DNA from: Citricoccus alkalitolerans
GTDB taxonomy: Bacteria > Actinomycetota > Actinomycetes > Actinomycetales > Micrococcaceae
Length of the DNA: 64,000 nt
Assembly: GCF_039528175.1 (NCBI RefSeq)
Contig: NZ_BAAALH010000001.1
Span: 558,001-622,000 of the forward strand
Direction of reading: 5' to 3'
The position numbers were made by a program, and so were the translations under genes. Shown here one piece after another: positions 7,888 through 18,200 of the stretch. The notes beneath the pieces are model-generated. The model was not told the DNA's origin and made no database searches. It worked only from the letters and a program-made list of their open reading frames with translations. The first letter of the stretch is position 1. Each line of letters opens with the position of its first letter.

Positions 7888-9270
7888 ATGGACCCCACCC
7901 AGATGACCGCCGTCGAGCTCGTGGCCTCCTACAGCAGCCGGGCACTCTCACCCGTCGAGGCCACCACCGCGATCCTGGACCGCATCGGGACGGCGGACGG
8001 CGACCTCGGGGCCTACTGCCTCGTGGACGGTGACCGCGCTCTGGAGCAGGCCCGCGCGTCCGAGGCCCGGTGGCTCAGTGGCCATCCCCAGGGGCTTCTG
8101 GACGGCGTGCCCGTCTCCATCAAGGACATCTTCCTCACGGACGGCTGGCCCACCCTGCGAGGTTCCCGGTCGATCGACCCGGACCAGCCGTGGACGGTGG
8201 ACTCGCCCGTAGCGGCCCGGCTCCGCGCGGACGGCATGGTCTTCCTCGGCAAGACCACGACGCCGGAGCTCGCCTGGAAGGCGGTCACGGACAGTCCGCT
8301 GACGGGCATCACCCGCAACCCCGCCGACCCGCGGTTGACCGCCGGCGGCTCCTCCGGCGGTTCTGCGGCCGCGGTGGCGGCCGGCCTGGGGCCGTGCTCC
8401 GTGGGGACCGACGGCGGCGGCAGCGTCCGCATCCCGGCCTCCTTCTGCGGAATCGTGGGCTTCAAGCCCACCCATGGGCGGATCCCGCTGTATCCGGCCA
8501 GCCCGTTCGGTCCGCTGGCCCATGCCGGGCCGATGACGCGCACGGTGGAGGACGCGGCCCTGATGATGGACATCCTTGCGCTGCCGGATCCCCGGGATCC
8601 GACCTCCCTGGCGCCACCGCAACGGACCTTCCGCGGCGAATTCAACCGTGAGGTGGCCGGACTCCATGTGGCCTACTCGCGTGACCTCGGCTACGCGAAC
8701 GTGGACCGGGAGGTCGCGGCCGTCGTGGACACGGTGGTGAGGCGGATCGACGAGGCAGGGCTGCCCGTCACCGAGGCCGATCCTGGCTTCACCGATCCGA
8801 TCGAGGCCTTCGAGGTGTTGTGGGCCAGCGGGGCGGCCACCCTGCTGGACACGATGGCCGCGACCTCGCCCGGCATGCGGGAGAAGGTCGACCCGGGCCT
8901 GGGCCGGGTGTGGGACCGGGGGGAGCGGATCAGCGCGGTCGAGTACCTCCGGGCCCGGGACGTCGCCGCGCAGGCCGGGATCTTGATGGGCTCCTTCCAC
9001 GAGGAGCACAATGTGCTGCTCACCCCCGCCGTGGGGATCCCGGCGTTCGAGGCCGGGTACGAGGTCCCGCCCGGCAGCGGGCTGGAACGGTGGCCGCAGT
9101 GGGCCACGTTCAGCTTTCCGTTCAACCTCACCCAGCAACCGGCCATCAGCATCCCTGTGGGCACCACCGCCGCCGGGTTGCCCGTCGGGCTGCAGATCGT
9201 GGGTCCGCGGCACTCCGATGACCTCGTGCTGGCCGTCGCGCGGTTCGTTGAGTGGCTGCTGGAGCAGTAG
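7888..9270 (+). CDS. Amidase signature (AS) family amidohydrolase
   Basis: 460 aa. The Ser-cisSer-Lys triad is visible: Lys79 in VSIKDIF, cis-Ser155 in GGSSGGS and nucleophile Ser179 in DGGGSVRIP, with the 24-residue Ser-Ser spacing of the family. These enzymes hydrolyse carboxamides to acid and ammonia. It is not GatA: no gatB/gatC partner is nearby and it sits in a catabolic block. It is transcribed away from the racemase-like operon (166-bp gap) and converges on the DUF3830 gene with only 3 bp between stops. The substrate is unknown; a linear amide released by the neighbouring enzymes is an inference. Confidence 0.88.
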   Translation: MDPTQMTAVELVASYSSRALSPVEATTAILDRIGTADGDLGAYCLVDGDRALEQARASEARWLSGHPQGLLDGVPVSIKDIFLTDGWPTLRGSRSIDPDQPWTVDSPVAARLRADGMVFLGKTTTPELAWKAVTDSPLTGITRNPADPRLTAGGSSGGSAAAVAAGLGPCSVGTDGGGSVRIPASFCGIVGFKPTHGRIPLYPASPFGPLAHAGPMTRTVEDAALMMDILALPDPRDPTSLAPPQRTFRGEFNREVAGLHVAYSRDLGYANVDREVAAVVDTVVRRIDEAGLPVTEADPGFTDPIEAFEVLWASGAATLLDTMAATSPGMREKVDPGLGRVWDRGERISAVEYLRARDVAAQAGILMGSFHEEHNVLLTPAVGIPAFEAGYEVPPGSGLERWPQWATFSFPFNLTQQPAISIPVGTTAAGLPVGLQIVGPRHSDDLVLAVARFVEWLLEQ

Positions 9271-9273
9271 ACC

Positions 9274-9804
9274 CTATTCGCGCTCGAACACCAGCCGCTC
9301 GCCGGCGAATCCGTTCCGCCACAGATCATTGCAGGCCGCGGCCATGGCCTCGAGCCCGGTGGAGGCCGTTGAGCCGTCCGGGCCATCTGGTCCGGCCACG
9401 ACCGTGCCGAACACGTTGCCCGGGACCCATCCGACGTCGCCGTTGAGGAGCAGGTTGTTCCGGTCGTAGAACAGGGCCAGGTCCGTGGCACCCTGGGCCT
9501 CATGGGCGGTGGTGCCGGGCGCATAGCCGTAGGACGGGTTGCCGATCTCCCAGGGCTCGAAGTCGAACAGGCACACGTCTCCGGGGATCGGCGTGACCGT
9601 GGGGTTCTCGCGCCTGGGTGCCGCCGTGATGCGGGGCAGCAGGGTGTACACCTCGTTCCGGGCGAACTTGGCGTGATAGGCGTCCCCGGCCAACGGGAGG
9701 GCGTCCCAGACGGCCGCACACGTGGCCGGGGCGAGGTCGTCGAGCAAGCGGACGCGGCAGGAGACCCGGCGGGTGGCGAGCGTGATGATGAGGTGGCGTG
9801 GCAT
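9274..9804 (-). CDS. DUF3830 family protein (cyclophilin-like fold)
   Basis: 176 aa. It matches the DUF3830 family, small cytosolic proteins predicted to have a cyclophilin-like fold and often found beside amidases, racemases and aminotransferases. Conserved-looking features are HAKFARNEVYT near residue 45, PGDVCLF (about 75) and a central NPSYGYAPGT. Its ATG lies 19 bp after the stop of the class III aminotransferase on the same strand, with a GGGGA site, so the two form an operon. No catalytic residues can be assigned. The function is unknown, but the association with amide catabolism recurs here. Confidence 0.75.
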   Translation of the reverse strand: MPRHLIITLATRRVSCRVRLLDDLAPATCAAVWDALPLAGDAYHAKFARNEVYTLLPRITAAPRRENPTVTPIPGDVCLFDFEPWEIGNPSYGYAPGTTAHEAQGATDLALFYDRNNLLLNGDVGWVPGNVFGTVVAGPDGPDGSTASTGLEAMAAACNDLWRNGFAGERLVFERE

Positions 9805-9823
9805 CGGGTCCCCGTGGTTCCCT

Positions 9824-11083
9824 CTAGATTTCCGCGAGGACCTCAGACCACAGGTCCAGCCCCTCGTCGATCTCCTCGGCGGTGACCACGAGCGGCGGGA
9901 TCATCCGGACCACGTTCATGTAGGCGCCACAGGTCAGCATCAGCAGGCCCCTGTCCGCCGCCGCGGTCAGGGCGGCCTTGGCCCGGTCCGGATCGGGGGT
10001 GCCGTCCGCGGTGGTGAACTCGCTGCCCACCATCAGCCCGAGTCCGCGGACATCTCCGATCCCGGCAGCGCCGGGGGAGCCGGCCGCGGCCGCCGACCGG
10101 GCGCCGTCGAGCAATTGGGTGCCGCGTTCGGCGGCGTTACCCACGAGCCCCTCGTCCTCGATCACCTGCAGGGTCGCGACGGCGGCCGCACAGGACACGG
10201 CGTTGGCACCATAGGTGCCCCCCTGGGATCCCGGCCAGGCCCGGGCCATCACCTCCTCGGTGGCGGCGATCCCGGACAGCGGGAAACCGGAGGCGATGCC
10301 CTTGGCGAAGGTGATGATATCCGGGGAGACGTCGAAGTGTTGGTGCCCGAAGTACCGTCCCGTGCGGCCGAACCCGGTCTGGATCTCGTCCATGACCAAC
10401 AGGATGCCGTGCCGGTCCGCCCGCTCGCGCAGCCCGGCGAAGAAGGCGGTGTTCCCAGGGATGTAGCCCCCCTCGCCGAGGACTGGCTCCACGATGAACG
10501 CCGCCGTCTCCTGCGGGGACGTCACGGTGGCGAAGAGGTAGTCCAGCTCCCGCAGGGCGAAAGCCGTGGCCTCCTCCTCGCTCCAGCCGTAGCGGTAGGC
10601 GGCGGGGAACGGGGCAATGTGGACGCCGGACATCAGTGGACTGAATCCAGCCGAGAACCGGGTGCCGGACGTGGTCATGGTCGAGGCGGCCACGGTGCGG
10701 CCGTGGAACCCGCCGTGGAACACGATGACGTTCGGCCGGGCGGTCGCCTGCCGGACCAGGCGCAGGGCCGCCTCCACGGCCTCGCTGCCGGAGTTCGCGA
10801 AGAACAGTGAGTCCAGGTGGTCCGGCAGCACCTCGGCCAGCTTCTCCGTCAGCTCGATGAGGGGCCTGTGCATGACGGTCGTGTACTGGCCGTGGATGAG
10901 CGAGGCCACCTGCCCCTGGGCAGCCGCCACCACACGCGGATGGCAGTGGCCCGTGCTGACCACTCCGATGCCGGCGGTGAAGTCGAGGAAGCGTCGCCCG
11001 TCCTGGTCGTAGAGGCAACTTCCGCGGGCATGGTCCACGATCACGGGACTGGCCTGCTTGAGGTGGGGTGACAACGCCGTCAT
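9824..11083 (-). CDS. Class III (omega-amino acid) PLP-dependent aminotransferase
   Basis: 419 aa. Class III landmarks are present: FANSGSEAVEAALRL for the PLP phosphate, HGGFHGRT, the cofactor Asp in MDEIQTGFGRTG and the Schiff-base Lys in TFAKGIASGFPLSG. This class includes 4-aminobutyrate, beta-alanine and acetylornithine aminotransferases. ATG 11083 has GGAGG 7 nt upstream; a longer in-frame TTG at 11206 is rejected. The gene is divergent from a succinate-semialdehyde-type dehydrogenase across 110 bp. Together they would convert an omega-amino acid to a semialdehyde and then a dicarboxylate. 4-Aminobutyrate is the default guess, but not proven. Confidence 0.87.
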   Translation of the reverse strand: MTALSPHLKQASPVIVDHARGSCLYDQDGRRFLDFTAGIGVVSTGHCHPRVVAAAQGQVASLIHGQYTTVMHRPLIELTEKLAEVLPDHLDSLFFANSGSEAVEAALRLVRQATARPNVIVFHGGFHGRTVAASTMTTSGTRFSAGFSPLMSGVHIAPFPAAYRYGWSEEEATAFALRELDYLFATVTSPQETAAFIVEPVLGEGGYIPGNTAFFAGLRERADRHGILLVMDEIQTGFGRTGRYFGHQHFDVSPDIITFAKGIASGFPLSGIAATEEVMARAWPGSQGGTYGANAVSCAAAVATLQVIEDEGLVGNAAERGTQLLDGARSAAAAGSPGAAGIGDVRGLGLMVGSEFTTADGTPDPDRAKAALTAAADRGLLMLTCGAYMNVVRMIPPLVVTAEEIDEGLDLWSEVLAEI

Positions 11084-11149
11084 AGATGAGCCTCCGGTCG
11101 AGGAGTGGGTGCTGAGTCGGTGGCTACGGTTGGGTGTTGACAGTACTTC

Positions 11150-11155
11150 TACGAT
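11150..11155 (+). promoter_or_regulatory. Putative -10 box (TACGAT) for the aldehyde dehydrogenase gene
   Basis: TACGAT lies in the 110-bp divergent region and is followed, about 38 nt on, by the ATG at 11194, which has GGAGG 6 nt upstream. A TTGACA is also present around 11138, but it is too close to this box to be its -35. Confidence 0.35.
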
Positions 11156-11193
11156 GGGCTGACCGGCAAGGATCCACGACGCGGAGGCAGCCC

Positions 11194-12678
11194 ATGCGCC
11201 AGTCAACCCCCTCTTCAGCCACCTCTTCAGAGGCCGAGGCCGAGGCCATCGCCTCCGTCCCGACCGGCCTTTTCACCGGCGGCCGGTGGCGGACCACCGC
11301 CCGGACCATGTCCGTGGAGGATCCGTCCACGGGAGCGGTCCTGACCGAGGTGGCCGATGCCAGCCCGGAGGAGGCCGCAGCCGCCCTCGACGCCGCTGCC
11401 ACGGCCCAAGCCGACTGGGCGGCGACCCCGCCACGGCAGCGCAGCGAGATCCTGAGCCGGGCCCACCGGCTCATGGTCGAGGAGACCGACCGGTTGGCGC
11501 TGATCATGACCCTGGAGATGGGCAAGCCCCTGGCCGAGGCTCGCGGTGAGGTGGCCTACGCGGCCGAGTTCTTCCGCTGGTTCGCCGAGGAGGCCGTGCG
11601 GATTGACGGCGGCTACATGACCGCCCCCGCCGGCGATTCCCGCTTCCTGGTCGCCCGCGAGCCCGTGGGGCCCTGCATCCTCATCACACCGTGGAATTTC
11701 CCCCTGGCCATGGGGACCCGCAAGATCGGCCCGGCTCTGGCCGTCGGATGCACCTGCGTCATCAAGCCCGCCTCCCACACGCCGCTGTCCATCCTGGCCC
11801 TGGCCGAGATCCTCGTCCGCGCCGGGGTGCCGGATGGGGTGGTCAACGTGGTCACCACGAAGCGCAGCAACGACGTGATGACCCCCCTGATCCTCGACCC
11901 GCGGTCCCGCAAGCTTTCCTTCACCGGCTCCACTGAGGTGGGCAAAGGACTGCTCGAGCTCGCCGCGAAGACCGTCATGCGCACCTCGATGGAACTGGGC
12001 GGCAACGCTCCGTTCCTGGTCTTCGAGGACGCCGACCTGGACGCCGCCGTGGAGGGGGCGATGCAGGCCAAGATGCGCAACATCGGTCAGGCCTGCACCG
12101 CCGCCAACCGCATCCTGGTCCAGCGCTCGGTGGCCGCGGACTTCGCCGATCGGCTCACTCGGCGCATGGCCGAGCTACCGTTGGGACGCGGCGTCGAGGA
12201 CGGTGTGGTCGTGGGGCCTCTCATCAATGCAGAAGCCGTGGACAAGGTCACCGAACTCGTGCGCGACGCCGTGGGACGCGGGGCGGAGGTGCGGCTGGGC
12301 GGGCAGGCTGTGGACCGGGCGGGTCACTACTATCCGGCGACGGTGCTCACCGGGGTGCCGGCCGACGCCGAGATGTGCAGCGCCGAGATCTTCGGGCCCG
12401 TGGCCGCGCTCTCCGAGTTCGACACCGAGGAGGAGGCCGTGGCGATCGCCAACGACACCCCCTACGGTCTGGTCTCGTACCTCTACACCACCGACCTGGC
12501 ACGGGGCTTCCGCGTCAGCCACGCACTGGAGACGGGCATGGTCGGCATCAACCGCGGGGTCGTCTCCAACCCGGCTGCACCCTTCGGCGGTGTCAAGGAG
12601 TCCGGTGTGGGCCGCGAGGGCGGGTTCAGCGGCATCGACGAGTTCCTGGAGACGAAGTACATCAGCGTCGGCCTCTGA
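11194..12678 (+). CDS. gabD: NAD(P)-dependent aldehyde dehydrogenase, succinate-semialdehyde dehydrogenase type
   Basis: 494 aa. The ALDH fold is clear: TPWNFPLAMGTRKIGPALAVGC for cofactor and substrate channel, FTGSTEVGKG, the general-base Glu in MELGGNAPF, the nucleophilic Cys in IGQACTAANR and EIFGPV toward the C-terminus. The closest family type is succinate-semialdehyde dehydrogenase. ATG 11194 has GGAGG 6 nt upstream; the same frame is open back to 11134. Divergent from the class III aminotransferase, it would oxidise the semialdehyde product to a dicarboxylate. The gabD name reflects family type and context, not proof of substrate. Confidence 0.83.
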   Translation: MRQSTPSSATSSEAEAEAIASVPTGLFTGGRWRTTARTMSVEDPSTGAVLTEVADASPEEAAAALDAAATAQADWAATPPRQRSEILSRAHRLMVEETDRLALIMTLEMGKPLAEARGEVAYAAEFFRWFAEEAVRIDGGYMTAPAGDSRFLVAREPVGPCILITPWNFPLAMGTRKIGPALAVGCTCVIKPASHTPLSILALAEILVRAGVPDGVVNVVTTKRSNDVMTPLILDPRSRKLSFTGSTEVGKGLLELAAKTVMRTSMELGGNAPFLVFEDADLDAAVEGAMQAKMRNIGQACTAANRILVQRSVAADFADRLTRRMAELPLGRGVEDGVVVGPLINAEAVDKVTELVRDAVGRGAEVRLGGQAVDRAGHYYPATVLTGVPADAEMCSAEIFGPVAALSEFDTEEEAVAIANDTPYGLVSYLYTTDLARGFRVSHALETGMVGINRGVVSNPAAPFGGVKESGVGREGGFSGIDEFLETKYISVGL

Positions 12679-12718
12679 GGTCGGTCTGGAAGGGATCGGC
12701 CCCAGATCGCGCCCGGGC

Positions 12719-13885
12719 TCAGCTGGTCGCGGCGATCCAGCGCTCCGCGGCCTCGGCCACGATCTCCCGCTCGCCGATCCATGCCGGGACAGCTGCCTCG
12801 GGAAAGATGCTCATCCCGTAGCGGGCGCCCAGGAGCTGACCGGCCAGGGAGGCGGTCGAATCGGAATCGCCGTCGTGGTTGACGGCCAGGTGCAGGGCAA
12901 CGCGGAAATGCAGCGCTGCGCCGAAATCGACGGGCGCCAGCGACTCGACGTCCGGGTCTGCCGCTGCGAGGCCACCGTCGGGTGCCGCAGCCCGTGCGGG
13001 ATCCACGGCACCGCCGGTCACCAGCACGGCGTAGACCGCGATGGCCAAGGCCTCCTCGGCCACCCAGCCCTCGCCCAGTGCGGCGGGGACAGCACCGGCC
13101 TCGGCGGCAGATCCGCCGGGCCCGGCCAGAGCGACAGCCGCACGGACCGCCGCGGCCGTGCCGCCGTCGTCGGGCACGGTGTCCAGCCACTCCAGCGCGG
13201 CGGTGACGGACGCGTCAAACCCGTGCCCGGCCATGAGCCGGGAGATCATCAGGCTGAAGGCGGCGGCCGCGGTCCAGGCTGCCGGGTGCCCGTGGGTCAG
13301 GACGGCGCCCCGGCGGGCGAGGGACACGACCATGGCGTCCTCGAGGCCGGGGACCATGCCGTAGGGGGCCGAGCGCATGACGGTCCCACACCCCTTCGAC
13401 TCTGGGTTCTGCGGCTGGTGGGGGAGGCCCATGTCACGCGAGGATAGGCCGGACAGGCAGGCGTTGCCGGGGGCCCGGCGCACGTGCATCTCCGGGTGTT
13501 CCTCGAGCCAGCGCGTGGGAGGCTCGGGGGCTCCCTCAGGGAGGGTGCCGGTCTGGGTGCGGTACCAGCGAAGGCAGGAGAGCCACACGCAGGCGGTGGG
13601 ATCGGCCATGGAGCCTTCGTTGGCCCACTCGATCCAGTCGAGCAGACCGTCGAGGACGAAGAGCGTCATCTGCGTGTCGTCGCTGATCGGGACCGTCCCG
13701 CCGGCACGGATGGCGGGGACCTGAAGGGGGTGTGTCAGCCCGCTGTCACCGTGCTCGGCACGGATCTGCGTCAGTGAGGAGAACTCGACGGTGTAGCCCA
13801 GGGCGTCCCCGGCGGCACCGCCGGCCAGCAGGCCCAGCACCCGTGAGGGATAGGCGGGGGAGGGTGGGGCGTCGGATTCGCTCAT
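12719..13885 (-). CDS. ADP-ribosylglycohydrolase family protein (DraG-like)
   Basis: 388 aa. It belongs to the ADP-ribosyl-(dinitrogen reductase) glycohydrolase/ARH family: GDALGYTVEF, then the metal-binding SDDTQMTLFVLDGLL and a C-terminal HDGDSDSTASLAGQLLGA. These enzymes remove ADP-ribose from proteins or small molecules using two Mg ions, and the Asp residues needed are present. ATG 13885 is chosen because TACGAT stands 7 nt upstream, a leaderless arrangement. It is divergent from sbcD. No partner ADP-ribosyltransferase is in the window, so the target is unknown. Confidence 0.85.
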   Translation of the reverse strand: MSESDAPPSPAYPSRVLGLLAGGAAGDALGYTVEFSSLTQIRAEHGDSGLTHPLQVPAIRAGGTVPISDDTQMTLFVLDGLLDWIEWANEGSMADPTACVWLSCLRWYRTQTGTLPEGAPEPPTRWLEEHPEMHVRRAPGNACLSGLSSRDMGLPHQPQNPESKGCGTVMRSAPYGMVPGLEDAMVVSLARRGAVLTHGHPAAWTAAAAFSLMISRLMAGHGFDASVTAALEWLDTVPDDGGTAAAVRAAVALAGPGGSAAEAGAVPAALGEGWVAEEALAIAVYAVLVTGGAVDPARAAAPDGGLAAADPDVESLAPVDFGAALHFRVALHLAVNHDGDSDSTASLAGQLLGARYGMSIFPEAAVPAWIGEREIVAEAAERWIAATS

Positions 13886-13991
13886 GACCTCCATCGTAGG
13901 GACTGCCGAAGGCATCGCAGGACCACATCGGCAGGACCACGGCTGTGGAGAAGTGCCAAACGCGTCCCGTGTGGCGGATAGCGTGGTGTCC

Positions 13992-15242
13992 ATGTTGATC
14001 CTGCACACCTCTGACTGGCATCTGGGCCGGTCGTTCCACGGAACCGGCCTGCTCCGGGCGCAGCGAGAAGTCCTCGACCAGATGGCTGCCACGGTCCGGG
14101 AACGGGGCGTGGACCTGGTCCTCGTGGCCGGTGACGTGTATGACCGTGCTCTTCCCGCCGCTGATGCGGTGGAGGTCCTCGACCGGGCCCTTGCGGAGCT
14201 GGTGAGCGCCGGGGCGGCCGTGGTGCTGACCAGCGGGAACCATGATTCCGCCATCCGGCTGGGCTTCGGGGGCCACCTCATGGGGGCCTCCGGGGTGCAC
14301 TTCCGGACCCGGACGGACCAGGTCACCGCCCCGGTGGTGCTGGACGATCCGGACGGCGGCCTGGTCGCCGTCTACGGTGTGCCCTACCTCGAACCCCGGC
14401 ACACCGGCCAGGTGTGGGACGTGGATCCGAACCACACGGCGGTGACGGCCGAGGCCGTGCGAAGGATCCGTGAGGACGCCGAGCGGCGGTTCGGCGGCCA
14501 GGAGCAGGAATCCGCCGTGATCGCCATGGCGCATCTCTTCGCCGCCGGCGGTGCCGGGTCGGACAGTGAGCGGGACATCGGCGCGGATGTCCCTCAGGGG
14601 CCGGCGACCGGGAACCAGGAGGGACGGGCGGACTGTCCGCCGGAGGAGCTGCTCGTGGGCACCCTCGGACAGGTACCGGTCTCGGTCTTCGAGGGCATCG
14701 ACTACGTGGCGCTGGGCCACCTGCATGGCCGGCAGCGGATGGCGGAGACGGTGCGGTACTCGGGATCGCCGCTACCGTATTCCTTCTCCGAGGCCAACCA
14801 CACCAAGGGCGGGCTGCTCGTGAGAACAACTGGGGGCGCGGTGACGGGCATCGAGACCGTGGACTGGTCTGCCGGGAGGAAGCTGGCCGTCCTTCGTGGA
14901 CGGATCGAGGACCTGATGGACAGCCCGGACTACGCGTGGGCGGAGGACCGCTGGTGCCAGATCACCGTCACGGACCCGGTGAGACCCCCGCAGGCGTACC
15001 GCCGGCTCAAGGAGCGCTTCGACGGCTTGTTGAACTTCGTCCTCGATCCCGACGTCGGTGCCGCGGCCACGAAGTCGACCTACGCCGCCCGGCTGGCCGC
15101 CGCCAGTTCGGACCTCGAGGTGTGTACCGGATTCGTGGAGCATGTGCGGCGGCGCCCGGCGACAGCGTCCGAGACAGCACTGTTGACGAGCGCGTTGGAT
15201 GAGAGCCGGGCCGGACTCGGGGACGAGGGAAGTGCCGCATGA
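13992..15242 (+). CDS. sbcD: Exonuclease SbcCD, nuclease subunit SbcD (Mre11 family)
   Basis: 416 aa. Calcineurin-like phosphoesterase motifs appear in order: HTSDWHLGR, AGDVYDR, TSGNHDS and ALGHLHGR, giving the Mn-binding Asp, His and Asn set. SbcD is the nuclease of the SbcCD complex, which opens hairpins and trims double-strand ends. An insertion of about 30 residues (ERDIGADVPQG onward) lies before the GHLHG motif. ATG 13992 is selected because TAGCGT precedes it by 7 nt (leaderless pattern) and the protein then begins at the usual MLILHTSD. Its TGA overlaps the sbcC ATG (ATGA), as is normal for this pair. Confidence 0.95.
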   Translation: MLILHTSDWHLGRSFHGTGLLRAQREVLDQMAATVRERGVDLVLVAGDVYDRALPAADAVEVLDRALAELVSAGAAVVLTSGNHDSAIRLGFGGHLMGASGVHFRTRTDQVTAPVVLDDPDGGLVAVYGVPYLEPRHTGQVWDVDPNHTAVTAEAVRRIREDAERRFGGQEQESAVIAMAHLFAAGGAGSDSERDIGADVPQGPATGNQEGRADCPPEELLVGTLGQVPVSVFEGIDYVALGHLHGRQRMAETVRYSGSPLPYSFSEANHTKGGLLVRTTGGAVTGIETVDWSAGRKLAVLRGRIEDLMDSPDYAWAEDRWCQITVTDPVRPPQAYRRLKERFDGLLNFVLDPDVGAAATKSTYAARLAAASSDLEVCTGFVEHVRRRPATASETALLTSALDESRAGLGDEGSAA

Positions 15243-18200
15243 GGATCCATCGACTCGAGCTGCAGGCCTTCGGGCCCTTCGCCGGTCGGGAGGACATCGA
15301 CTTCACCGAACTCAACGAGGCCGGACTGTTCCTGCTCGACGGCCCCACCGGGGCCGGAAAATCAACCGTGCTGGCCGGGATCTGCTTCGCGCTCTACGGA
15401 ACGGTCCCCGGTGGCCGGAGCGCCGAGGGACTGGCGAGTACCCAGTCCCCGATCGGGACGCGTCCCGAGGTCCTGCTGGACTTCACCATTGGAGCCCGGA
15501 ACTTCGAGGTCCTGCGATGGCCGAAGTACCGGCGTCCGGCAAAGCGGCAACGCCAGGGTGAGGCAGGCATCAGCCTGACGGAGGAAAAGGCCGGCGCGGT
15601 GCTCCGTGAATTCCGGGACGGTGAGTGGGTCGAGGTCTCCGTGCGGGCGGATGAGATCGGCCAGCTGCTGCGCCAGGAGTTGTACCTGGACGCGGATCAG
15701 TTCATGCGCGTCGTCCTGCTGCCCCAGGGGGAATTCGCCGCGTTCCTGAGGGCCGGATCCCAGGACAAGGAGACGCTGCTCCGGAAACTCTTCGGCACGG
15801 GCCGGTATGACGGGGTCGCGACGTCCCTGGCCGCACGGCAGCAGTCCCTGGAACACGCTGCGCGGCGGGACCGGGATCTCGTGGCCACGGCTCGCCAGGA
15901 CCTCCTGTTCTCGCTGCAGGACGGACTGGGGAAGGGCTGGTGGGACTCCGAAGGCGAGCCGGAGGGGTGGCCGGACACCGAGCTGGTGTCCCAGTCGACC
16001 GCTGCCGTGGCCGCCGCCCTCGAATCCTCCCGGGTCGCACGCCACGACGCCGTTGAGGAGACATCCCGCGCTCAACGGGCCGTGGACGCGGTGCGCCGGA
16101 CCCGGCAGGACGTGCAGGCCGCTCAGGCCTGGGCGGACCGGACCAGCCGCCACGAGGGGCAACGGGGCCCCACGGTTTCTGCCCGTTCTGCCGTCGAACG
16201 GCACCGGGCGGCAGTGCCCGTGAACCGCAGGGCCGCGGAGGCCCGAGCGGCTGAGGACGCTCACCGGGAGCATCGTGCGGCTCTGGACCGTGCCCTGGAC
16301 AGGGCGTGGGCCGATGACTGGTGCTTGGCATGGGACCGTGACAGGGAGGGGGACGAGACATCGACCGGCCTGGCCCCCCGCTTCGACGACCTGCGTCAAC
16401 GAGCCGAACGGGACCTCGACCGACTGGCCGATCGCGAGCGGGACGCCGCAGCCCTGACCCGGGCCGAGGCAGAACGTGCCCGGCTGGTCGACTCCATCGA
16501 GGTCTCGACCCGCACGGCCACCGCGGCCGAGGCCGAGCGGGACGTGCTGGTGGCAGCGCAGCGAAGCCTGCACCAACGCCTCGAGGACCTGGCCAGTCCG
16601 GCTGCGGGCCTGGGCCCTGCCAAGTCGCTGCTCGAACAAGCCACCGCCAGGAAGGAAGCAGCACTGGCCCATGAGCGGGACCACCACGCCAGGGTGGCCG
16701 CCGAGGACTCTCTGCGTACTGCCACCGACCGAGCCCAGGCGGCCGTGGACGCCTGGCAGGACGTCGTCGAACGTCGGCTGGCCGGAGCCGCGTCACTGCT
16801 GGCGGCTGCCTTGCAGGACGGTGAGGCGTGCCAGGTCTGCGGGTCGGTGGATCACCCGTTCCCGGCAGCCCCGGGCGGCGCTGAGATCTCCGCCGAAGCC
16901 CAGGACCGGGCGCGTCAGGACATGGACGGACTCACAGCGGCTCGGCGGAGAGCTGAGGCTGCCGTGGACGAGGCGCGCCGCACAGCGGAATCCAGCCGAC
17001 TGGCCTCGGCCGGCCTGTCACCGCAGGACGCCGAGGTGGCCCTGAGCCAGGCCCGGGACGCCGTGTCAGCCGCACAGCAAGCCGCCCGGGACCTCGAGTC
17101 GACCCGTACCGCTGTGCAGCAGAACGAAGAAGACCAGCTGGTCCAGGCCAAGGTGGCCGAGACGGCCCGCGGAGACCTCGCAGCGGCGCAGACCCGGCTG
17201 ACGGCGGCGGACGAGGAGATCGACCGCCTCCGTCGGGTCGTGGCAGAAGCCTTGGACGGCCGGACCGACCTGGCTGAGGTGCGTCGGGAGCTGGAGGCCG
17301 CCAAGCAACTCGTGGACGCCGTGGTCGTGGCTGCGGCCGCCGAAACCACCCACCGGTCGCTGGCCCTCCAGGCCGCCGAACACCTCACCGCTGAACTCGT
17401 GGCGAGTCCGTTCGCCACAGTCGAGGATGTTCACGCCGCCGTGCTGCCGGCCGAGGACGAGACCCGGCTCGCGGCCTTCGTCCGGGACTGGGACCATGAG
17501 GAGGCACGCTTGGCGGAGCTAGCCGCCAGTGAATCGGTGCAGCGCGGACGTGAGCTTCTCCGGGCCGGCGTCGAACCGCCGTCGGAGCAGGAGGTGGTGC
17601 AGCACGAGGCTGCCCTTGACGCCGCCACGCAGCATCGCGATGCCGCGGGTGAACGGGTCGGTGTGCTGGAGTCACTGCACCGGCAGACGGTCCGGCAGGC
17701 CGGCGTGCTGACAGAGGTCGCCGGGCGCTCCGCCGGACAGGTGGCGGATCTCGAAGAGACGGAGGGGCTGCTCAGGCTCGTCCGTGGCGCCGGGGAGAAC
17801 TCCTACAAGATGACTCTCGGCAGTTATGTGCTGGCCGGTCGCCTGGAGGAGGTGGTGGCAGCCGCCACGGAACGGCTCCTGGGCATGACCCAGGGCCGGT
17901 ACGAGCTACGCCACGACGACTCGGCCCGGGGCCGTGGCATCCGAGGGCTCGATATCACGGTGTTCGATCGGTACACCGAGGACGAGCGGGCCGCATCGAC
18001 CCTGTCCGGCGGGGAGACATTCATGGCCTCGCTGGCCCTGGCCTTGGGGCTGGCGGACACCGTGCAGGCCGAGGCCGGGGGTGTGGACATGGACACCCTG
18101 TTCGTGGACGAGGGCTTCGGATCCCTGGACACCGCCACCCTGGCCGACGTCATGGACGTGCTGGACGGATTGCAGGCCGGTGGCCGGACTATCGGCATCG

